Counted from the stretch's first letter, positions 1 through 7,310 are shown. The stretch is DNA of 7,895 nt from Acidobacteriaceae bacterium (GCA_030039895.1 JASHUR010000228.1:1-7895); one strand, 5' to 3'. Program-made: numbers and translations. The notes: generated by a model not told the origin, from the sequence alone.

Positions 1-297
1 AAAGCCATCAGGCGCTGGTTCGATGAAGCCCTGTTGACCGCCGGAATTGGAGACTTCACCTGGCATTGCCTCCGCCACACATTCTGCAGCAGGCTCGTGA
101 TGGCTGGAGTACCGTTGAAAACGGTCCAGGATCTCATGGGACACAAGACCATCCAGATGACAGCGCGATATGCTCACCTTTCCCCCGACCATCTGAAGAA
201 CGCTGTGGAGATGATTGTTCCTCGGGGTAGCTCAAAGAAAGCAAGAACCGGTCAGCGTAAATCGCCAACAGCCACCAGAACAGCCACCAGCCGATAA
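1..297 (+). CDS. Tyrosine recombinase (phage-type integrase), C-terminal part
   Basis: This is the last 98 residues of a site-specific tyrosine recombinase; the frame is open to the left edge, so the N-terminal DNA-binding domain and the first catalytic Arg lie outside the window. The visible part carries the end of the catalytic domain: the HxxR box (W-H-C-L-R-H, His22 and Arg25 of the visible part), the third-box His in LMGHK (His48), and the nucleophilic Tyr in ARYAHL (Tyr57). A basic Ser/Thr/Arg-rich tail of about 30 residues follows. Such enzymes integrate and excise phages and genomic islands through a covalent 3'-phosphotyrosine intermediate. The gene runs toward the 3' end of the tRNA-Ser gene 71 bp downstream, the typical place for an island integrase next to its attachment site. 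The family is clear; whether the full gene is intact cannot be seen. Confidence 0.93.
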   Translation, partial: KAIRRWFDEALLTAGIGDFTWHCLRHTFCSRLVMAGVPLKTVQDLMGHKTIQMTARYAHLSPDHLKNAVEMIVPRGSSKKARTGQRKSPTATRTATSR

Positions 298-368
298 TTA
301 GCACCCGACAGCAGCAAGCACGATTCGGCCAGCATGTCCTATAACTATTTATATTTCTGCGATTTAGA

Positions 369-400
369 TGGCGGAGAGGGAGGGATTCGAACCCCCGGTA
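369..400 (-). other. Probable attachment (att) site at the tRNA-Ser 3' end
   Basis: This is inferred from context. Tyrosine integrases that target tRNA genes usually recombine inside the 3' part of the gene (T-loop to CCA), and the element then carries a copy that restores the tRNA. Here an integrase ends 71 bp from the tRNA 3' end and points at it. The partner att copy would lie outside the window to the left, so the repeat cannot be shown and the exact core is unknown. Confidence 0.35.
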
Positions 401-460
401 GCCTTTCGACTACGCCTGATTTCGAGTCAGGTGCATTCAACCGGACTCTGCCACCTCTCC
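369..460 (-). tRNA. tRNA-Ser (anticodon CGA)
   Basis: The minus strand folds as a complete class II tRNA of 92 nt including an encoded CCA (plus-strand TGG at 369-371). The acceptor stem GGAGAGG (454-460) pairs with CCTCTCC (373-379), with discriminator G at 372. The anticodon stem CCTGA/TCAGG encloses loop CTCGAAA (420-426), giving anticodon CGA at 422-424, which reads UCG. A long variable arm with stem GTAG/CTAC and a GAAA loop is diagnostic of serine-type tRNAs. The T-loop is TTCGAAT. Its 3' end faces the integrase gene, so it is the likely integration target. A diverged copy of its 5' half lies at 3940-3980. Confidence 0.97.
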
Positions 461-752
461 GACGTTGTTCTACTCTTGCAGACTCACTCAACGCGACTCA
501 AAGTCATCGGCTCGATTTCGCAAGTCGCAAGCACGGCATCTGCTTTTATAGAGTTTCACATCTGGGCAGCTCAACGATAATTCGTGGATCTGCTCCGGCC
601 TTCCCTAGTCTACTGGCGAACGCGCATCCGTTGCAACGCTGCCGTGACCTGCACTCATAGCGGCAGCAAGCCTACAGCGCGAACCATCACACCACATCGA
701 CATAGCAGTACAATCCATCCGAGCGCGCTCAAATGCCGACTCACCCGAGGCC
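461..752. other. Gene-free region between tRNA-Ser and the beta-helix gene
   Basis: These 292 bp hold no convincing gene. They should contain the upstream promoter of the tRNA-Ser gene (minus strand) and the promoter of the 753 gene (plus strand). A short near-palindrome GACTCAAAGTC is at 495-505; a similar GACTTTTGAGTC is at 3937-3948, at the edge of the half-tRNA relic. Open frames here are shadows of the tRNA or of the antisense strand. Confidence 0.6.
709..714 (+). promoter_or_regulatory. Possible -10 box for the beta-helix gene
   Basis: TACAAT at 709-714 matches five of six positions of the sigma-70 -10 consensus and lies 38 bp before the ATG at 753. No good -35 is visible (ATCACA at 686-691 at 17-bp spacing is weak). 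Confidence 0.3.
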
Positions 753-3275
753 ATGAAAAAACAAATCCTGTCTCTCCTGCTCGGTTCACTCGCTCTCCCC
801 ATCCTGGCCCAGGCGCAAACGGGCACGCAGTCGACCAGCGCGCAATACACATCGAATGCGGTCAGCGAGCTCCCCCGCGTCAACGTCACGCACCCCGACT
901 TTGGAGCACCGTCAGGTTGTGCGAATACGGCAGACAAAAGCGGCCGACTTGACTCGACGTGTGCGATCAAGGCGGCCATTGCATGGGCGCTCGCGCACCC
1001 GCTGGGCTCCATGTATCGGGTCGTATATCTGCCCGCAGGAACCTACAAAATCAGCGGTGTGCTTCGCATCCCTGCCAACCTCAAGGTCATGGGCGACGGA
1101 AGGGTTGGCACCGTCATCGAGCAGGCCAACAATTCCGCCAACGTCTTTACGGTCTATCCGCCCAAACTCGCAATCCAGCCCGATACGTGGACCTACGATG
1201 GCATGCTTTCCAGTCTGCGCCTCTACTCGCCCAACGGACACAACTACACGGCAGATTTCGTGGAACTCGACAATGCCGTAGGTTTTCATTTGTTCGACCT
1301 GGAAATTGACAACGGCGGTGGTCGTGGAATCCAGACCAATGGCTCAACCGAGCGGGTCGACTCCATTGATCTGACCGTCAACACGGTGCGCTGGCCCATC
1401 GTCGCTATTGGAAACGAGCTCCGCTTCCTGAACACAAATGTGGCCGGTCCGGGCCGGGACGCTACCGGCTATTGCTACGGAACCAACTGTGTGAATGGCG
1501 TGTATCCGGGCTATCACTGGAGGCGTCCACAGCGGCTGATATCGGCGCGTGGCAACGGGACCGCCGCAACCTATATTGTCGAGGGCGGTGATGATCCGGC
1601 AAGCAGCAACGGCATCTCTCCACTGGTTGCAGGTCACTGGTTCACAGTTGCTGGAATTCCGGACGTGACTGGGTTGAACGGTGCCTACAAGATTGAGAGC
1701 GTTACGAACAACAGCCCTGCTCGCGGAGAATACACCGTCAGGGCCGCGAACTCTGCGAATGGCACTGCCACCGTTACTGGAGCAACCTACAAGCCTACAA
1801 TTCTTCCCAGCAACCAGGCGGGCGCCTTTTTCATGCAAGGAGCAGCCGTCGACGTCATTGGCGGCTCCATCAAATCGAACTGGTACGAAGGCTGCTTCGA
1901 GACCCAGTCCGTATTTTCCGGCTTGATTGAAGGTTTTTATTGTGAGGGATATCCGGTCAACGGGCAGCCGCATGAAAACGCCAGCATCCTTGCGAATGGC
2001 TTGCCGCCGTGGACATCGACCACCGGCGCAATATCCAACAACGCCGTCCCGGTGGCAAGCACGCTATGGATGCCCAACTACGTCAATGACCCGAACGACA
2101 TTTCAGCCATCAGGCTATTCGGTGCTAAGTATCGAATCATGCCCCAGGACTTCAAGCGGGGCAGCCGGTCAGCATCCTCTTATGTCCCGGGCGTACAGCA
2201 GGGCCAATATGAAAATGTGCTCGGCCTTTTCGCCGGAGACGGTCAGTTCCACATTCTCAACCGCAACTATTCCGGCTCTACAGCTCCGCCCGGCACGAAC
2301 TGGCCCGCGGGTTCAATCGTTGCCGAGGTCCCCGACGCCAACTATGGAGTCCTGAGAGTTGCCGACAGCCATCTGGAAAGCGTCGATCCTCCGCGCGGCA
2401 ACTGGGCCGCGTATTGCGATGACTCAAACCAGTACATCTGCGGCGAAGCTATCGTGGGCAACATTCCCAACGGCTACACAACATTTTCGTCTCGCAACTC
2501 TCCCGGAGCGGCGAACATCACCGTCAACTTCGACGACGACGAGTGGTGGGGCTACTGCTCCCAACAGGAGCTCACCGGCGAGGGTTGCGTCAAAGTATCC
2601 ATCAAGGGAAACGTCGTCGGCGCCCAATCCTCAAATCGAGGAGAAACCTATGAGGCCTACCACGGGCAGTTTCTCAATTCGAGCAACGTGTATGCGGTAC
2701 GCGAGGCCGACGGCACCTACGCCGGCATGACTTACACCAACGCCGTCTCGCAGTTTATCGGCAATTCCTTCACCCACACCTTGACCCATTACGTGAACAG
2801 CTTCGGCGATCCGGTCCTTGGCCAAAACCCCGGCATGGGCTACGCCTTCGGCAATCAGTTCATGAATTCCCGGTGCTGGTATGACACGCCACCCGAAGGC
2901 CAGCCCCACGCACTCAGCCGGTTCTGCATCGTCGGCGGACCCGACAACACAGGTGCATCCCAGCGTATTGAATTTGACCAATGGGTCAACTCCGCCTGGG
3001 TCGTGCGCTTCTCCGTCAACCCGGATCAGGCAAGAATTGGCGGCCAGCCCATTGCCACCGACCAATATCAAGGCAGCGTCGCGCTCAGCGGCGGCGCCGC
3101 AACAGTCAGCAGCACTGCAACCCCGCCGAAAAAACAAGGCATTGCCATTTGGAACTGCGGCCCGGCTGGAAAAGTCGGCGTTCCGGAGCTGATCTCCGTT
3201 CGGCCCGGCGACTCCTTTACTATCCAGTCGTCTTCGCAGGGAGACGCTTCAACAGTCTGCTGGTGGATTCACTAA
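753..3275 (+). CDS. Secreted pectate-lyase-like right-handed beta-helix protein
   Basis: This 840-residue protein is predicted to be exported. It starts with a Sec signal peptide (MKK, hydrophobic core at residues 5-18, AQA cleavage after residue 21). Residues about 46-130 resemble the start of the Pectate_lyase_3 / GH28-related beta-helix fold: a DFGA segment, a helix with AIKAAIAWAL, then YLPAGTYKISGVLRIP and a MGDGR turn. The rest looks like beta-helix coils rich in Asn, Gly and Ser, with a loop or small inserted domain at about 262-348. The mature part has 14 cysteines in seven closely spaced pairs (56/70, 241/246, 381/397, 555/563, 602/612, 708/725, 802/836), suggesting disulfides. A polysaccharide lyase, hydrolase or binding role is plausible, but I cannot identify catalytic residues, so enzyme and substrate are unassigned. 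The ATG is chosen because the signal peptide follows directly; GAGG at 747-750 is unusually close to it. The stop overlaps that of the convergent gene at 3272. Confidence 0.85.
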   Translation: MKKQILSLLLGSLALPILAQAQTGTQSTSAQYTSNAVSELPRVNVTHPDFGAPSGCANTADKSGRLDSTCAIKAAIAWALAHPLGSMYRVVYLPAGTYKISGVLRIPANLKVMGDGRVGTVIEQANNSANVFTVYPPKLAIQPDTWTYDGMLSSLRLYSPNGHNYTADFVELDNAVGFHLFDLEIDNGGGRGIQTNGSTERVDSIDLTVNTVRWPIVAIGNELRFLNTNVAGPGRDATGYCYGTNCVNGVYPGYHWRRPQRLISARGNGTAATYIVEGGDDPASSNGISPLVAGHWFTVAGIPDVTGLNGAYKIESVTNNSPARGEYTVRAANSANGTATVTGATYKPTILPSNQAGAFFMQGAAVDVIGGSIKSNWYEGCFETQSVFSGLIEGFYCEGYPVNGQPHENASILANGLPPWTSTTGAISNNAVPVASTLWMPNYVNDPNDISAIRLFGAKYRIMPQDFKRGSRSASSYVPGVQQGQYENVLGLFAGDGQFHILNRNYSGSTAPPGTNWPAGSIVAEVPDANYGVLRVADSHLESVDPPRGNWAAYCDDSNQYICGEAIVGNIPNGYTTFSSRNSPGAANITVNFDDDEWWGYCSQQELTGEGCVKVSIKGNVVGAQSSNRGETYEAYHGQFLNSSNVYAVREADGTYAGMTYTNAVSQFIGNSFTHTLTHYVNSFGDPVLGQNPGMGYAFGNQFMNSRCWYDTPPEGQPHALSRFCIVGGPDNTGASQRIEFDQWVNSAWVVRFSVNPDQARIGGQPIATDQYQGSVALSGGAATVSSTATPPKKQGIAIWNCGPAGKVGVPELISVRPGDSFTIQSSSQGDASTVCWWIH

Positions 3276-3805
3276 ATGGCTGCGAAGGGGTCGAACTTCA
3301 CCTTTAGCTTTTCGTATTCGTCCGCGTATTGCGCAAGCATCATCGCGATTTCGTCGGCGACGTCTTCGTCGGTAAATTCAGCCCCCGCCATATCGTGAGA
3401 TTGAGAGCCTAAACACCAGCGAAATTCTCCAGCGCTGATAACCGGAGTTAAATGGTGCTCCTCGGAGGGCAGGCTCTTTTCCTGTTCTGCAATGAACGAT
3501 CGGAAGCCCACAGGACTGCCCAGCGTTAACTCCACCAGCGGTGACCCGCCACTCTCCGTCCGGTTCCAATGCAATCCGACATTTGCAACATTGATTCCGT
3601 CGGCATCCTCGACCCATTCAAAAGGCGAACCCTTTATGAAGCATCCTTCAACCATTTCTTTAAGGAACCTGAGGACCGCTCGCCAATGCTTAGGAAACTC
3701 AGCCGCGATTCTCTGCTTGTTGGCTTGCTCAATCGCCCTCTCTTCCGCGGCCCTTCTCTCCTGCTCATTCAGGTCGTCAATAAAGCTCTTGAATCTCCCC
3801 GGCAT
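3272..3805 (-). CDS. Conserved-looking cytoplasmic protein of unknown function (177 aa)
   Basis: I do not recognise this protein. It has no signal peptide or membrane segment. Residues about 5-35 form a highly charged stretch (DDLNEQERRAAEERAIEQ) that should be helical, possibly a coiled coil. A mixed alpha/beta middle with FEWVEDADG and LHWNR follows. The C-terminal helix is acidic (FTDEDVADEIAMMLAQYADEYEKL). The start is placed at the ATG at 3803-3805 because AAGGAG (3815-3820 on the minus strand) lies 9 nt upstream; a TTG seven codons earlier has no ribosome site. The last 4 bases overlap the stop of the convergent beta-helix gene (CTAA shared), so the two 3' ends leave no room for a terminator between them. 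It follows the SCO gene on the same strand, but 287 bp away, so co-transcription is doubtful. It is probably a real gene, given the ribosome site and the sensible protein composition. Confidence 0.7.
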   Translation of the reverse strand: MPGRFKSFIDDLNEQERRAAEERAIEQANKQRIAAEFPKHWRAVLRFLKEMVEGCFIKGSPFEWVEDADGINVANVGLHWNRTESGGSPLVELTLGSPVGFRSFIAEQEKSLPSEEHHLTPVISAGEFRWCLGSQSHDMAGAEFTDEDVADEIAMMLAQYADEYEKLKVKFDPFAAI

Positions 3806-3841
3806 TGCCCTGATCTCCTTTTGCAATCAGCTGAGGCAAAA

Positions 3842-3870
3842 TAAATACAAAAGTTGCTCGGTCTGCACAA
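3842..3870 (-). promoter_or_regulatory. Weak candidate promoter for the 3805 gene
   Basis: On the minus strand TTGTGC (3865-3870) and TATTTA (3842-3847) are spaced by 17 bp, about 36 bp before the ATG. Each box matches only half of the sigma-70 consensus, but the AT-rich patch stands out from its surroundings. Confidence 0.22.
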
Positions 3871-3939
3871 ACGCAATCTCGTACAGACTCACGCCGGTAC
3901 TGCATCCACGTGCTGACCATTGTACTGTGAAATGGCGAC

Positions 3940-3980
3940 TTTTGAGTCAGTTCCATGCAATCGGACTCTGCCGCCGCTCT
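3940..3980 (-). pseudogene. Relic of a tRNA-Ser 5' half
   Basis: Positions 3940-3980 align without gaps to 420-460 of the intact tRNA-Ser gene, same strand, constant offset 3520, with 33 of 41 identical. The longest shared run is CGGACTCTGCC (3962-3972). The match begins at the tRNA 5' end and stops at the 3' edge of the anticodon loop; flanking bases on both sides do not match. The relic cannot make a tRNA: there is no T-arm or 3' acceptor strand after it, the anticodon stem has no 3' partner, and the D-loop GG became GA. The anticodon position reads CAA instead of CGA. It may be a displaced half left by an integration event, or the remains of a second tRNA-Ser gene. Confidence 0.65.
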
Positions 3981-3984
3981 GAAC

Positions 3985-4003
3985 CTGCATTCCAACAATG
4001 CAG
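3985..4003. repeat. Perfect 7-bp inverted repeat (hairpin)
   Basis: CTGCATT (3985-3991) and AATGCAG (3997-4003) are perfect inverted repeats around a 5-base loop, only 4 bp beyond the 5' end of the tRNA relic. No T-run follows on either strand, so it is a poor intrinsic terminator, although it lies 90 bp after the SCO stop codon and could stabilise that mRNA's 3' end. Confidence 0.5.
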
Positions 4004-4092
4004 TGCTCATCTTCCGGCAGCATCGCCCCCGCCAGTTCAAATCCAACTCACGCCTGTATCAATTACAGCCCATGGGGTTACAGTCCCAGGCG

Positions 4093-4983
4093 TCAAACCG
4101 CCTGTGCCTTCGGTGGCGTCGGAGTCCTTCCCTTCGGCTTCCGGCTCAGCAGGAACAGCAGCCCGATCAGTGCAAACAGGCTCGCCATGCCCGCCAGCCC
4201 CATTACGCGCAAAATCGACACCGAATACCGCCCTTTGCTCGGCACATAGTTGCAGCAGTAGAGCAGCACAATGTCGCTCAGCGATCCTATCTTATGGTTG
4301 CTTGCCTGCAGCAGCGCCAGCCGCACATCGCGCGACGGGTAATCGATGCCAGAGAGATACTTCGACATCCTTCCATCCGGCGTCGCAATCATAATCAGGC
4401 TTGAGTGCGCGAACTGGTCCATCTTCCCGTCCGGCCCCGGCACGCGCACGTAATGGAAGCCCGTTGCCTGCGCGAAATCCGTAATCGACTTCTGCGGCCC
4501 GACTAGAAAGTGCACCGCGTTCGCCGCGCCCTCATCGCCCAGCGTTGCCAAAAAGCGTTGCTTCGCCGCCAGCGATTCCGCCGGAGTGTCCGTCGGATCG
4601 ATGCTTGCAATGATCACGTCATAATCTTTGCCGGCCTTGAACCCCGTCTCGCGCAGCGCTTTCGCCATGGCGTGCATCACCTCCGGACACAGCAATCCGC
4701 AGTGGTAATACACCAGCGCAATCGCCACCGGACGCGCCCCAAAGTACTTTCCCAGGATCACGTGATTCCCATGCGAATCAATAAATGGGTCTTCGAGCGG
4801 CAGCTTCGTTCCCAGCTTCTGGGAAATCCCCGCGTCTTTCAAATAGCTCAGGTTCTGCTGGGCCGAGGCGCCTAGCGGCTTGTTGGCCGAGTAGGCCTGC
4901 GCCCAGGCCATATTCCCGCCCGGTGCAGTTGTTAAGGTGAAGGCAGCGAACAGTACAGAGAACAAAAGACCACGAAAATTCAT
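4093..4983 (-). CDS. SCO1/SenC-family protein, exported and C-terminally membrane-anchored
   Basis: SCO proteins are thioredoxin-fold copper chaperones or thiol reductants that help assemble the CuA centre of cytochrome c oxidase on the periplasmic face. This 296-residue protein has an N-terminal signal (hydrophobic residues 5-20, likely cleavage after AQA at 28-30). The CxxxC copper/thiol motif is C95-GLL-C99 followed by Pro. The third ligand His is His193 (FAHSS), before the usual PDG turn (201-204). After the fold comes a YCCNYVPSKGRY segment (242-253), resembling the C-Y-x-Y-D-P-x-x-G-K-Y segment I recall in a subgroup of SCO proteins, and then one membrane helix (about 257-280) with a basic Pro-rich tail. 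The only in-frame ATG for this signal is at 4981-4983; no good Shine-Dalgarno lies close (GGAGAGG is 17 nt away). No oxidase genes are in the window, so its partner is unknown. Confidence 0.9.
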   Translation of the reverse strand: MNFRGLLFSVLFAAFTLTTAPGGNMAWAQAYSANKPLGASAQQNLSYLKDAGISQKLGTKLPLEDPFIDSHGNHVILGKYFGARPVAIALVYYHCGLLCPEVMHAMAKALRETGFKAGKDYDVIIASIDPTDTPAESLAAKQRFLATLGDEGAANAVHFLVGPQKSITDFAQATGFHYVRVPGPDGKMDQFAHSSLIMIATPDGRMSKYLSGIDYPSRDVRLALLQASNHKIGSLSDIVLLYCCNYVPSKGRYSVSILRVMGLAGMASLFALIGLLFLLSRKPKGRTPTPPKAQAV

Positions 4984-5048
4984 TTGCCAATCACGATACG
5001 CCTCTCCGCCAAATAATTTCTACTGAGACTGAGCTCCGGCCTCCATGC

Positions 5049-5054
5049 TATACT
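5049..5054 (+). promoter_or_regulatory. -10 box of the toxin-antitoxin operon
   Basis: TATACT matches five of six bases of the sigma-70 -10 consensus and lies 45 bp before the antitoxin ATG. No clear -35 is visible. Its last two bases are inside the left arm of the inverted repeat at 5053-5077, which fits repression by occlusion of the polymerase. Confidence 0.5.
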
Positions 5055-5077
5055 TAGCTAAACAGACATTAGCTAAG
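5053..5077. promoter_or_regulatory. Likely autoregulatory operator of the toxin-antitoxin operon
   Basis: CTTAGCTAA (5053-5061) and TTAGCTAAG (5069-5077) form a perfect 9-bp inverted repeat with a 7-bp spacer. Each arm contains TTAGCTAA, itself an 8-bp palindrome, so the element is also a direct repeat with a 15-bp period. It overlaps the -10 box and the probable transcription start and ends 22 bp before the antitoxin ATG. Phd/YefM antitoxins typically bind such palindromes, alone or with toxin, to repress their own operon; binding here is inferred. Confidence 0.65.
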
Positions 5078-5099
5078 TTGATTTCCAGGAAGATTCGCA

Positions 5100-5339
5100 A
5101 TGACCACAACCACTATCCATCAGGCGAAGACCCAGCTTTCCCGGCTTCTGGAACAAGTCGAGGCCGGCGAAGAGGTGGTGATCCTGCGCGGAAAGATTCC
5201 CATCGCGCGTCTGGTTCCTGTTAAGAAACCCCAGAAGCGCAATCTCGCGATCTTCAAAGGACAGTTCCGTGTCGACAACAGCTTCTTTGAGCCTCTGCCC
5301 GAGGAAGAACTGCGCGCCTGGAATGGCGAAGACGAATGA
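5100..5339 (+). CDS. Type II antitoxin, Phd/YefM family
   Basis: This 79-residue protein is the predicted DNA-binding antitoxin of a VapC-type toxin. Its N-terminal half has the Phd/YefM pattern: TTIHQAKTQLSRLLEQVEAGEEVVI, then RGKIPIARLVP (residues 30-40). The C-terminal half (FKGQFRVDNSFFEPLPEEEL, 52-71) is the acidic, flexible part that usually wraps around the PIN toxin and blocks its active site. AGGAAG at 5087-5092 sits 7 nt before the ATG. The stop overlaps the toxin start as ATGA (5336-5339), so translation is probably coupled and antitoxin is made first. A palindromic operator just upstream fits autoregulation. The family assignment is strong; activity as an antitoxin is inferred from the pairing. 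Confidence 0.92.
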   Translation: MTTTTIHQAKTQLSRLLEQVEAGEEVVILRGKIPIARLVPVKKPQKRNLAIFKGQFRVDNSFFEPLPEEELRAWNGEDE

Positions 5340-5722
5340 GGCTTCTACTCGATACTCACACTTTCCTGTGGGCCGTCAGCGGAGACAATCGCCTCTCGAA
5401 GAGGGCACAGGGAGCGCTGGCCTCGTTTGAGAATGATCTGCTCTTCTCGCCCGTCACTGCCTGGGAGATCGCGACCAAATTCCGCATCGGCAAGCTTCCC
5501 AATGTCGAGCCCCTCCTCAACTCGCTTGCCTCAACATTGCGCCGGCTCGGCTTTCAGGAGTTGCCCGTCTCGGTCGAACATGCTCGCAGCGCGGGTCTGC
5601 TCAAAGGCCATCACCGCGATCCCTTCGACCGCATGCTCATTGCTCAGGCCCTCGCAGAAGAGTGTTTGCTCGTCAGCAATGAAAAGCTCTTCGACTCTTA
5701 TGGTGTGAAACGCCTCTGGTAG
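5336..5722 (+). CDS. VapC-like PIN-domain toxin ribonuclease
   Basis: This 128-residue PIN-domain protein is the predicted toxin, a Mg2+-dependent RNase; VapC proteins typically cleave tRNAs or rRNA and arrest translation. The first acidic residue is Asp6 in LLLDTHTFLW, the second Glu44 in TAWEIATK, and the third pair Asp95/Asp98 in HRDPFDRMLIAQA. Where many PIN proteins have a fourth acidic residue (LLTxD), this one has LLVSNEKLFDSYG, with Asn115 followed by Glu116, a variant that may still support catalysis. The length is normal for the family and the gene looks intact. Its start overlaps the antitoxin stop (ATGA). The target RNA cannot be predicted. The Phd/YefM plus PIN pairing is common, so the toxin-antitoxin call is firm even though toxicity is not shown. 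Confidence 0.92.
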   Translation: MRLLLDTHTFLWAVSGDNRLSKRAQGALASFENDLLFSPVTAWEIATKFRIGKLPNVEPLLNSLASTLRRLGFQELPVSVEHARSAGLLKGHHRDPFDRMLIAQALAEECLLVSNEKLFDSYGVKRLW

Positions 5723-5862
5723 CAGCAGGTCAGTTTCACGATTCCCCTGTGATCTCCCTCACCGCGCGCTCCACGCTCGCGGGCATGCTGAATTGCGTGT
5801 CCACTTTCGCGAATGTTAGCCTCAATGTTGGACCTTATCTAGCCTGGGAGACATCCACTTAC

Positions 5863-7263
<1,401 letters not shown>

Positions 7264-7282
7264 GACGCGCCGTCCAGGCAGA

Positions 7283-7310
7283 AAGCTTGCCCTGTGCGGA
7301 GTCGAAGGGC
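7283..7310. repeat. Probable dispersed intergenic repeat
   Basis: This segment includes CTTGCCCTGTGCGGAGTCGA and ends in AGGGC. It resembles a short dispersed element seen between genes in many bacterial genomes, of the form GCTTGTCCTGAGCGGAGTCG followed by AAGGG. The identification rests on recollection of that motif; no second copy is in this window. Confidence 0.4.

Noticed and set aside
334..660. Plus-strand frames of 108 and 70 codons across the tRNA (EGGIRTPG and EREGFEPP phrases)
   Set aside because: These are the well-known false proteins read antisense through a tRNA-Ser gene.
3777..4046. 89-codon minus-strand frame over the half-tRNA
   Set aside because: It runs through the tRNA relic and overlaps the ribosome site and start of the 3805 gene, and its composition is not protein-like.
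4030..4056. GTTCAAATCC on the plus strand, looking like a tRNA T-loop
   Set aside because: The flanking bases do not form a T-stem, and it is on the opposite strand from the tRNA-Ser relic.
3492..4394. 300-codon plus-strand frame antisense to the 3272 and SCO genes
   Set aside because: The composition is biased, it has no ribosome site or family features, and it lies opposite a clear SCO gene and a better minus-strand gene.
5749..5862. N-terminal extension of icd by 38 codons from a GTG
   Set aside because: The extra residues do not resemble Icd N-termini and no ribosome site precedes the GTG; the ATG at 5863 gives the expected start.
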